This document shows, piece after piece, positions 16,815 to 24,651 of a stretch of 64,000 bases of DNA; the stretch's first letter is position 1, and each line of letters starts with the position of its first letter. The stretch is from assembly GCF_000183725.1 (NCBI RefSeq), contig NC_014762.1, positions 682,001-746,000 on the forward strand. Reading direction: 5' to 3'. Made by a program: the position numbers and the translations under genes. Below the pieces are notes generated by a model, which saw only the letters and a program-made list of their open reading frames with translations, had not been told where the DNA came from and ran no database searches. Origin of the DNA: Sulfuricurvum kujiense DSM 16994 (GTDB taxonomy: Bacteria > Campylobacterota > Campylobacteria > Campylobacterales > Sulfurimonadaceae).

Positions 16815-16961
16815 TTAAATTGCGGGAGAGTTTTGAGGATTAGCAATAATTTGATCCAAAAGGGCTTGTAATTGCAGTGCAAGAGCTTCATTCGTTGCTT
16901 TTGCTTCGGCAATTTTCTCTTTGAGTTTTACAACCAGCTCGATTTTATCCATAAATTTCAT
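16815..16961 (-). CDS. Small hypothetical protein (48 aa, coiled coil)
   Basis: ATG 16961-16959 is preceded by AAGGAG at good spacing, and the frame runs 48 residues to a stop just before a strong hairpin. The product is a charged amphipathic helix (MDKIELVVKLKEKIAEAKA, ALALQLQALLDQIIANP) with leucine heptads, so a short coiled coil. I do not recognise a family. It lies 49 bases downstream of pyrF on the same strand and likely shares its transcript. Confidence 0.6.
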   Translation of the reverse strand: MKFMDKIELVVKLKEKIAEAKATNEALALQLQALLDQIIANPQNSPAI

Positions 16962-17010
16962 GCAGACTCCTTGCAGGTATTTGAAAAAATAAAGCAAGGA
17001 ATATTCCAAT

Positions 17011-17694
17011 TTATAATCGAGCGAGAATTTTCTCCACCACGGCGGCAGGATCGACAGCTTTGTAGATAGGACGTCCGACGACGATAAAATCGACTTTTTC
17101 ATCCCGTGCAATTTCAATCGTAGCAACACGTTCCTGATCTCCGGCATCTTCTCCGAACGGACGGATTCCCGGAGTGAGGGTAACAAAAGAGTCGGATGTT
17201 ATAGATTTGATCGAAGCACTTTCATAGGCGCTGCAGACGACACCGTCTAACCCCGCATCATGAGCATCTTTTGCAAATTGGTCAGCTTTGGTGGCAATGG
17301 TTTTTCCGTATATGTGACTAAATTCACCCTCTTCAAAAGAGGTCAGTGCGGTGACAGCCAGGACGATTGGCCGTTTTTCATAGGCTGAGAGCCGTTTCAT
17401 CACTTCATGCATCGCTATGCGCCCTGCGGAGGCATGGACATTGAACATATCGACCCCCAGTCCCATGATCGATTCAGCGGCATCGGCCATCGTGTTGGGG
17501 ATATCGTAGAGTTTCAGGTCTAAAAAGATTTTAAATTCGGGATTGATCGTTTTAATCGCATCGATAAAAGGTTTTCCGTCCCGGATATAGGAGCGAAGGC
17601 CCACTTTGAGCCAAATCGGATATGCTTTCAGTTTCTCGACCAGGGCTAAATTCTCTTCCTGGCTCGGTAGATCAAGTGCGACGCATAATTGCAT
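17011..17694 (-). CDS. pyrF: Orotidine 5'-phosphate decarboxylase PyrF
   Basis: The 227-residue TIM-barrel enzyme catalyses the last step of UMP synthesis, decarboxylation of OMP. The N-terminal LCVALDLPS, the catalytic FLDLKLYDIPNTMADA (Lys and Asp of the active site) and the C-terminal phosphate-binding TPGIRPFG and FIVVGRPIYKA are all present. Length is typical for the bacterial class I enzyme. A 48-residue gene follows on the same strand before a hairpin. Confidence 0.96.
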   Translation of the reverse strand: MQLCVALDLPSQEENLALVEKLKAYPIWLKVGLRSYIRDGKPFIDAIKTINPEFKIFLDLKLYDIPNTMADAAESIMGLGVDMFNVHASAGRIAMHEVMKRLSAYEKRPIVLAVTALTSFEEGEFSHIYGKTIATKADQFAKDAHDAGLDGVVCSAYESASIKSITSDSFVTLTPGIRPFGEDAGDQERVATIEIARDEKVDFIVVGRPIYKAVDPAAVVEKILARL

Positions 17695-17864
17695 GATAAG
17701 CCTTTAGATAATGATGATAAAAGTATAGCCAAGTGAAGTTTTGAAAGGCTTTAGAAGTGTGTGCTGTAAAAAGTATTAAATAAATCGTCTATTCAGATAC
17801 GATTAATATTCCATTGACAAAAATAGCATACAATGTTCGCAGATTAACTCTAAAAGGATTCACA

Positions 17865-18431
17865 ATGAAGAAAGGTTTTTTTGCAAGCGTTTTGTGCGGG
17901 TTACTAATGAGTGCGAGTGTTGCTTCTGCTGCAGTCTATAAAGTAGATCCTTCCCATTCGACTGTGGGTTTTAAAGTCAAGCATATGATGATCAGTACGG
18001 TAACGGGAAAATTTAATAATTTCAGCGGAACCTACGATTTGGAAAAAGGGCAGTTTAAATCACTCAGCGGCAGTATAAAAGCCGATTCGGTCGATACGGG
18101 AATTGCAAAACGCGATGACCATCTTCGCAGTGCCGATTTCTTTGATGTGGCACATTTTGGGGATATTACGTTTGTAATGACCAGTGCCACAAAATCCAAA
18201 ATGACGGGGAATTTGACGATTCACGGAATTACCAAAAAAGTGGTTTTGGATGTTGATATGGGCGGTGTTGTTGAAGATCCGTGGGGTAATCAACGTTCCG
18301 GTTTCGTGTTGAACGGAAAAATCAACCGCAAGGATTACGGATTGAATTGGAATAAGGCGATTGAAGCGGGAGGCGTCGTTGTCGGCGATGAGGTGAAAAT
18401 TATCGTAGAAATCGAAGGGATTGCAGAATAA
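17865..18431 (+). CDS. YceI-family periplasmic lipocalin-like protein
   Basis: Start at ATG 17865, with AAGGA eight bases upstream, gives 188 residues with a signal peptide (MKKGFFASVLCGLLMSASVASA-A). The mature part begins YKVDPSHSTVGFKVKHMM, the YceI signature, and ends in VGDEVKIIVEIEGI. YceI proteins form a lipocalin-like barrel which binds isoprenoid or amphiphilic molecules; physiological roles vary. A -10-like TACAAT lies near 17830. Downstream at 18448-18470 there is a C-run/G-run hairpin (CCCCC ... GGGGG), which could be a weak terminator. Confidence 0.92.
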   Translation: MKKGFFASVLCGLLMSASVASAAVYKVDPSHSTVGFKVKHMMISTVTGKFNNFSGTYDLEKGQFKSLSGSIKADSVDTGIAKRDDHLRSADFFDVAHFGDITFVMTSATKSKMTGNLTIHGITKKVVLDVDMGGVVEDPWGNQRSGFVLNGKINRKDYGLNWNKAIEAGGVVVGDEVKIIVEIEGIAE

Positions 18432-18607
18432 TAAATACATTCATCCCCCCGCAATGGTGTGGGGGAGTCCGTGAAATTATCGAGTAAAACATTAAACTTC
18501 TCCGAATATACCCCATAATAAAACATCAGAAATTATAATTTGTTTGTTTATAATAAAAAGTAATATTTGTGATATATTTTTACAACGCACTTTGGCATAA
18601 TTATTGA

Positions 18608-18613
18608 TATAAT
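18608..18613 (+). promoter_or_regulatory. -10 element of the giant kinase gene
   Basis: A perfect TATAAT lies at 18608-18613, about 33 bases before ATG 18646. No -35 is evident, as is usual for Campylobacterota sigma70 promoters, and the upstream 60 bases are A/T-rich. Confidence 0.5.
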
Positions 18614-18645
18614 GCAGTAACTATGTAATCTTGGTCGTACATGTA

Positions 18646-21600
18646 ATGAAAATAAAAAATTATAATGTTCTCTCTACTCTCTACAATAACGGACGGACAA
18701 TTGTCTATCAAGCTATTTCGCCAAATGGCGACATAGTAGCAATCAAGACAGTCCTCGATGACAGTGACCAAAATTATGCCAATAAGTTATACCGCGAATT
18801 TTCCATTGCAAAAAATCTAAACAATAAATTTACGGATCATTATATTGAATTATTGGAAGAGGACAAGATATATTTGGTCAAGTCTTTCGAATCGGGTAAA
18901 AATTTATCAGACGTAATCCCCTCTGATGGGATGGACATAGATACTTTTATTGCGTATGCGATATCGATCACGGAAGCGATAGACTATATACATCAAAACA
19001 GCGTTCTCCACCTAGATTTGAATCCGGGAAATATCATTTGCAATGAAGTCCAAAAATCGATCAAATTGCTTGATTTCGGTGAAAGTATCTCCAATATTAA
19101 TATCAATAAATCTCCCCAAAAAAATATTCAAATAACGGGGGGTGCCGCATATTCTGCACCGGAACAAACCGGATTATCGAATCAAAATCTGGATGAACGA
19201 AGTGATCTCTACTCACTGGGTGTCGTTTTTTATGAAATGCTCAGCGGGAGACTGCCGTTTGAAGGGGAAAATACTATCCAAATGGCACATGCTCATTTAG
19301 CACAGATCGCTGAAGATTTGCATACAATAAAACCCTCTATTCCTATCGTTTTATCAAATATTGTTAAAAAACTGCTGGCAAAAGATAAGCATGAGCGATA
19401 TCAGCATGCATTTAGTCTAAAACACGATTTAATACAATTTTCCCAAGACCCTTCGGCCGATTTTCTCATCGATAGTCAAGATATATCGGATAAATTGATT
19501 TATCCTCAAAAATTATACGGCAGGGACCAAGAGTTAGCGTTAGTCAGCAACAAAATAATGTCGGTTATCGGCGACAAGCCTAAACTCATGATGATCAGCG
19601 GATATTCCGGTATCGGGAAGTCTTCATTTATTAGCGAATTAAGTCCGGTTGTGCTTAGAAAAAACGGTTATTTTGTAAAAGGGAAGTTTGATCAATACAA
19701 TCGTACGACTTCGTATGTTGCGTTTGTTCAAATTTTTATGAATTTAATCAATATCATAAATAGCATGCCGCCAGATTTAAAACAAAAGAAAATCAATGAA
19801 CTGATTGAATTTTTGGGCGAAAGTAAAAATGCGTTAATTAAAATTATCCCTGAATTAAAAGTATTTTTCAAAGTAGACCATACCCCTATTGTCGAGCAGG
19901 CACAGTTAAAAAATCAGCTATTTATTGCGGTTGAACGCTTTTTCGGCTTTTTTGCCTCACAAGAGCATCCCCTCGTCGTTTTTTTAGATGATATGCAATG
20001 GGCCGATTTGGCATCGCTTGAGATATTAGAATTGATCTATGCTTCAAGCAAACTGGAGAGTTTTTTAATTATCGGCGCATACAGAAGCAATGAAGTCTCA
20101 TTAACACATCCTATGAAGTTGTCGCTTGATAATATTGCCAAAAAAATAGGACATGTTGAAGATATCGAACTCCTGCCGCTGGATATAAGTGCCGTCAATC
20201 AGTTATTACGTGACATGTTGAAGAAAGAAGATGTTGAAGCACTCGGACAGTTACTGATTCAAAAAACAGAAGGCAATCCATTTTTTCTGAAACAATTTAT
20301 TTACACTATGGCAAAGCGTGATTTATTGCGATTCAATAACGATACGCGCTCTTGGGAATGGAATATTGAACAAATCAAACATGAAGATTTGACAAACAAT
20401 GTTATTGACCATCTTGTATCAAAAATCAGTACGATGTCCGAAGATGCCCAAAACTTTATTAAAACGGCATCGGTACTCGGAGATACATGTGATATGGAGG
20501 TGATCTCAACGTTAAGCCAAAGTGAGCCGGAGAGTATTGATCACATTGTCAGTGAAGTATTTTATGAAGGTATGATGGAAGTCTCTACCGATGAAAGCAT
20601 GATCGGCATCAAGATGGTTCAATATTGCCATTTTGTGCATGATAAAATCAGACAGGCTGCCTATTTAATGTTGAGCTTAGAAGAAAAGCAGCAGACCCAT
20701 CTAAAAGTTTTAAAATATTTTCTGATGCAAAAAGAACAGTCGCCAAAAGCGATTCTCGGGACGGCAAAACATATTATAGAAGTTGTAGATCTTATAAAAG
20801 AAGAGGAAGCCGAATTTGTTTTGAGCATCCTCAGTCAAGCCTCTCATCTCGCAAAAGAATCTTTGGCATACGAAGAGGCGATTAAGTACGCTCAAGCCGC
20901 GATTTCCCTTTTCCCTGAGAACAGTTGGCGTGAAAATTATGAGATCACCTGTTCGATTTATCTAAATCTCCTGGAATCATTAAGTCAAGCACGAAGATAT
21001 CAAGAGGCTTTAGTGCTTTTTGAACAATTGCTCTCTAATGGGCTTTTGAAAAAAATCGATATCGCAAAAATATACAATCTTCGTCTGACCTATCACTTTT
21101 CACAAGGGCTGCTCTCAGAAGCCATCGAGGATGGACGCCAAGCACTGCGGGTTCTCAATCAAGAGATTCCGAACGATACGTCAGAGTTACTGCTTTTGAA
21201 AAAGGATGAGATCGATTGGCTGAGCTCAAATATCAAATCGATTGAAGATCTTCAATACCTAAATGAGATGGAAGATGAGACTATTGAACTGTGCATGAAT
21301 ATTCTTGTCAATATGGGAATTCCCGCATTTGTCAGCAGACAAGATATGTTCGGTGTCGTAACGCTTAGAATGGTTCGTCTTTCTTTTCTATACGGAAATT
21401 GTGATGTTTCCCCATATGGATATATGCTCTGCGGAATGATTATCGGTGCGGGACTTAGACACTATGAAGAGGGATACCGATACGGGCAGGTTGCAATAGC
21501 GCTTCAGGAAAAGTTTGATAACAAAGCTATTGAATGCAAACTGCTGCGTGTATACGGAGCGTATGTCGCCTCATGGGTACAACCTCATGAACAAACATTG

Positions 21601-24234
21601 AAAATTCTGCATAAAGCTTACATGTCGGGTGTTGAAAACGGAGACTTTTCCTATTCGGCCTATTGTGTCAATCATATATTTACGCGGGAATTTTTATCAA
21701 GTATCTCATTGGATATTCTGGAGCAAAAGGCTGTCAGTTATGTTGACTTTATCACCGAGTCAAAAGAGCCCTATATCTTGGAGATACAATACCTTTTTAT
21801 CAATATCGTTAAATGTCTGCGCGGTAATACGTATGCCTTAAACTCGTTAAGCTCAGAGGCGTTCGATGAACATAAAGTCGTTGAAGATTTAATACGGATA
21901 AATTTTAAAACACTGTTGGCCTATTACTATATTTATAAATTGCAGATTTGCTATATCCATGAATATTACGGTGAGGCGGTAGAACACGCTATCAATGCAA
22001 AAGAGTATCTGGAAAATATAAAAGGAAATATCCTTGAAACGGAATGGACGTTTTATTATGCATTATCGGTGTTCAAACAATCGTCCGGTACAGTTGAACA
22101 GCAGGATATCGATTTATTGAGCGGTTTTGAAAAGAGTTTTGAACGGTGGGCTGAACTTTGTCCCCAAAACTTCCGGGCGAGATACCTTATCATTAAAGGG
22201 ATTAACGCCTATAGCCATACCTCTTTCGATGACGCGTTTAAAAACTTTGAAGAGGCACTCAGTTATCAAGATGAAAGTGCTCCGACCCTTTTAAAGGCGA
22301 TAACGTTAGAGTTAATGGGAACATGCTGGGAATCAAGAAGCAACTGGCGTATTGCCAAAATGTATCTGCAAGAGGCGTATACGATCTATTATAATCTGAA
22401 AGCTATTGCAAAAGCAAAACTATTGTTCAATACCCAAAGCGAATTGCTGCATCGTGAAGCTCAAATTCAGGTGAGTGTGACGCCGAGTCCTCAGAATACG
22501 AATGATTTAAATATTTTTGATGAAGATACCATTTTAAAAGCGACGCAATTGATTTCAGGAAAAGTCGATAGATCCGAGTTAATAGAGAAATTTACCTATA
22601 TCATTGCGCAAAGTTTCGGAATTCAGATCGGAGGATTGATCTTAAAAGAGAATGATGCGTTTTATTTGGAGGGATTGTTCAATATTAATGATAATCCGAA
22701 AATAATCATCGATCATCAACCGTTGGATGTATCCAATGCAATACCGAAGTCAATCGTAAATGAGGTACTAGCCAATAATAATGTTCTCATTGTTGATGAT
22801 GCGTTGAATGACGCAAGATTTGCCATGGATCAAATCGTCATAGAGAGAAAAATTATTTCCGTTATCTGTGCACCCATCTATTTGAAAGATAAACTCATTG
22901 GATTGGTTTATATGGAAAACAACCTTATAAAAGGTTTTTTCGATAATACACGTGAAAAAGTTCTCAATATTTTGTTAACGCAAACGGCAGTCACGTTGGA
23001 ACTTGAAAGTTTATACTCCCACGATAAACTCACAGGGTGCCTCAGTCGGCAAAAATTGGATGAGGTGTTGATGAAAAATGATTTTTCCGCCCTTTTACTG
23101 ATAAATATCAATAATCTGGATTCGGTCAATTCCACCTACGGATATGCAATCGGAGATGAAATTCTAAAATCGTTTGTAAATTTTTTATATCGTTTATTAG
23201 AAGATACCAAGTCTTTATTCAGGCTATCAAGCGATGAGTTTGTTGTTATAGTCGATAAAAACTCTTCGACCGATAAGGAAATGTTAGCGGCTACTATTAT
23301 TAAATCGTTGCAAGACTACAAATTTATAATCGAAGATTTCTTAATCATTTTATCCTGTACGATCGGGATAACGGCTAACACTGTTGAAGACTCAGATGAA
23401 AGCCCTTTGGTTCGTGCGCATGCCGCTATGAAAGAAGCCCGACAATCAGGGACTAATAAGTTTCTGACCTATACTTCTGATTCTCTGTTTATCAGGCATC
23501 AGAAAAACAATATTGAGTGGATGCTAAAAGTAAAAGACGCGATAGCAAATAATGTAATCGTCCCTTTCTTTCAACCCATTATTGACAATGAAACCAATCA
23601 GATCGTGAAATACGAATGTTTGGCGCGATTGGTCGAGAACAGCAATATTATAGCCCCTATCCATTTTATTGAACCGGCCAGACTTGCGGGGCTATTACCT
23701 AAAATTACCGAAATCATATTTGCAAAATCGTTTCAATACTTTCAAGATAAGAGTTACGACTTTACGATCAATATTTCAGAGGAAGATCTAAAAGAAAAAT
23801 ATCTCCTTGATCTGCTTAAAACATTGACGCAAAAACATAATATTGCTCCGAATCGGGTAACATTGGAGATTTTAGAAAACATTTCGGCATACGAAAGCGA
23901 AGCGGCGATAGAACAGCTGTTGGAACTTAAAATGAACGGTTATAAAATTGCTTTGGATGATTTCGGCAGTGAAAAATCCAATTTTTTAAGACTTCAAAAA
24001 ATGAATGTCGATTATATTAAAATTGACGGTTCGTTCATCAAAGATATTCATGAAAACAAAAATAATCTCAATATTTGCAAAACGATTGTCCATTTGGCGC
24101 AAGCCCTAAAATGTGAGGTTATCGCCGAATTTGTTCACTCGAGCGATGTCCATGAAGTCGTCAAACAAATAGGGATAAAATATTCCCAAGGATACTATTT
24201 CGGAATGCCGAAAGAGGGGATAGTCGACGTTTAG
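18646..24234 (+). CDS. Giant Ser/Thr kinase - AAA-type ATPase - helical repeat - GAF - GGDEF(degenerate) - EAL protein
   Basis: About 1862 residues from ATG 18646. A Hanks-type kinase domain (about 5-265) has VAIK, HLDLNPGN (HRD variant with catalytic Asp), LDFGES and DLYSLGVVFYEM. A MalT-like ATPase follows with Walker A GYSGIGKSS (about 319) and Walker B LVVFLDDMQWAD (about 443). A long helical TPR-like region (about 690-1280), a GAF domain (about 1290-1455), a GGDEF domain reading LSSDEF instead of GGDEF (about 1528), and an EAL domain complete it. EAL reads ECL, but NISEED, LEILEN, LDDFGSEKS, YIKIDG, IAEFV and SQGYY remain, so phosphodiesterase activity is plausible while cyclase activity is not. 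Kinase-ATPase-GAF proteins usually end in a histidine kinase. No membrane segment is seen, and no clear Shine-Dalgarno precedes the start. Confidence 0.92.
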   Translation: MKIKNYNVLSTLYNNGRTIVYQAISPNGDIVAIKTVLDDSDQNYANKLYREFSIAKNLNNKFTDHYIELLEEDKIYLVKSFESGKNLSDVIPSDGMDIDTFIAYAISITEAIDYIHQNSVLHLDLNPGNIICNEVQKSIKLLDFGESISNININKSPQKNIQITGGAAYSAPEQTGLSNQNLDERSDLYSLGVVFYEMLSGRLPFEGENTIQMAHAHLAQIAEDLHTIKPSIPIVLSNIVKKLLAKDKHERYQHAFSLKHDLIQFSQDPSADFLIDSQDISDKLIYPQKLYGRDQELALVSNKIMSVIGDKPKLMMISGYSGIGKSSFISELSPVVLRKNGYFVKGKFDQYNRTTSYVAFVQIFMNLINIINSMPPDLKQKKINELIEFLGESKNALIKIIPELKVFFKVDHTPIVEQAQLKNQLFIAVERFFGFFASQEHPLVVFLDDMQWADLASLEILELIYASSKLESFLIIGAYRSNEVSLTHPMKLSLDNIAKKIGHVEDIELLPLDISAVNQLLRDMLKKEDVEALGQLLIQKTEGNPFFLKQFIYTMAKRDLLRFNNDTRSWEWNIEQIKHEDLTNNVIDHLVSKISTMSEDAQNFIKTASVLGDTCDMEVISTLSQSEPESIDHIVSEVFYEGMMEVSTDESMIGIKMVQYCHFVHDKIRQAAYLMLSLEEKQQTHLKVLKYFLMQKEQSPKAILGTAKHIIEVVDLIKEEEAEFVLSILSQASHLAKESLAYEEAIKYAQAAISLFPENSWRENYEITCSIYLNLLESLSQARRYQEALVLFEQLLSNGLLKKIDIAKIYNLRLTYHFSQGLLSEAIEDGRQALRVLNQEIPNDTSELLLLKKDEIDWLSSNIKSIEDLQYLNEMEDETIELCMNILVNMGIPAFVSRQDMFGVVTLRMVRLSFLYGNCDVSPYGYMLCGMIIGAGLRHYEEGYRYGQVAIALQEKFDNKAIECKLLRVYGAYVASWVQPHEQTLKILHKAYMSGVENGDFSYSAYCVNHIFTREFLSSISLDILEQKAVSYVDFITESKEPYILEIQYLFINIVKCLRGNTYALNSLSSEAFDEHKVVEDLIRINFKTLLAYYYIYKLQICYIHEYYGEAVEHAINAKEYLENIKGNILETEWTFYYALSVFKQSSGTVEQQDIDLLSGFEKSFERWAELCPQNFRARYLIIKGINAYSHTSFDDAFKNFEEALSYQDESAPTLLKAITLELMGTCWESRSNWRIAKMYLQEAYTIYYNLKAIAKAKLLFNTQSELLHREAQIQVSVTPSPQNTNDLNIFDEDTILKATQLISGKVDRSELIEKFTYIIAQSFGIQIGGLILKENDAFYLEGLFNINDNPKIIIDHQPLDVSNAIPKSIVNEVLANNNVLIVDDALNDARFAMDQIVIERKIISVICAPIYLKDKLIGLVYMENNLIKGFFDNTREKVLNILLTQTAVTLELESLYSHDKLTGCLSRQKLDEVLMKNDFSALLLININNLDSVNSTYGYAIGDEILKSFVNFLYRLLEDTKSLFRLSSDEFVVIVDKNSSTDKEMLAATIIKSLQDYKFIIEDFLIILSCTIGITANTVEDSDESPLVRAHAAMKEARQSGTNKFLTYTSDSLFIRHQKNNIEWMLKVKDAIANNVIVPFFQPIIDNETNQIVKYECLARLVENSNIIAPIHFIEPARLAGLLPKITEIIFAKSFQYFQDKSYDFTINISEEDLKEKYLLDLLKTLTQKHNIAPNRVTLEILENISAYESEAAIEQLLELKMNGYKIALDDFGSEKSNFLRLQKMNVDYIKIDGSFIKDIHENKNNLNICKTIVHLAQALKCEVIAEFVHSSDVHEVVKQIGIKYSQGYYFGMPKEGIVDV

Positions 24235-24245
24235 CCGAGCATTTT

Positions 24246-24650
24246 TTACGATAGGAGTTTGATAAACCCGTCCCGTTTGGGGCGGAATCCATTCAGATCA
24301 GTAAATGAGAGTCCCCGTTGTTTTCCCCAGACTAAAACACTTTGGCATTTGTGCATTTTGGCATAATCACACAGATAATCGATCATTTCATTACTCAAGT
24401 GCTCACATCCGTTGTACGTGACAAAATCATCCACGATCAAATGCCGCCCGAGTTCCAAATTTTCCCGTATACTTACCCCGGCATAAATTTGCAATTCACC
24501 TCGCTGATAGGCGCCGATTGGGCGGTAATCTTTGGGATACTGGGAGGTAATGAACGCATCAAATGCTTCGGAGGTGAGTTCCGTGCGCAGGGTTGTGAGG
24601 AGGGCAAACCCCTCAACCAACTCTGATGCGGAGAGTTCCCGAAATTGCAA
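24246..24650 (-). CDS. GNAT-family N-acetyltransferase
   Basis: The 134-residue protein has the GNAT order of motifs: LSASELVEGFALLTTLRTELT helix, a beta hairpin with GELQIYAGVSIRENL, then LIVDDFVTYNGCEHLSNEMIDYLCDYAKMHKCQSV corresponding to the acetyl-CoA loop and helix, and a final FTDLNGFRPKRDGFIKLL. The pyrophosphate loop Q/RxxGxG/A is not canonical. Substrate unknown. It starts two bases after the valS stop and is probably cotranscribed with it. It is convergent with the giant kinase gene, whose stop is only 11 bases away. Confidence 0.78.
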   Translation of the reverse strand: MQFRELSASELVEGFALLTTLRTELTSEAFDAFITSQYPKDYRPIGAYQRGELQIYAGVSIRENLELGRHLIVDDFVTYNGCEHLSNEMIDYLCDYAKMHKCQSVLVWGKQRGLSFTDLNGFRPKRDGFIKLLS

Positions 24651-24651
24651 A

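Noticed and set aside
18448-18470. C-run/G-run hairpin after the YceI gene as a firm terminator
   Set aside because: The stem is about six base pairs and no T run follows, so I mention it only within the YceI entry.
18583-18613. Sigma54-like TTGGCAT...TTGAT before the giant kinase gene
   Set aside because: The essential GC of the -12 element is GA, while a perfect TATAAT follows. I take it as a sigma70 promoter.
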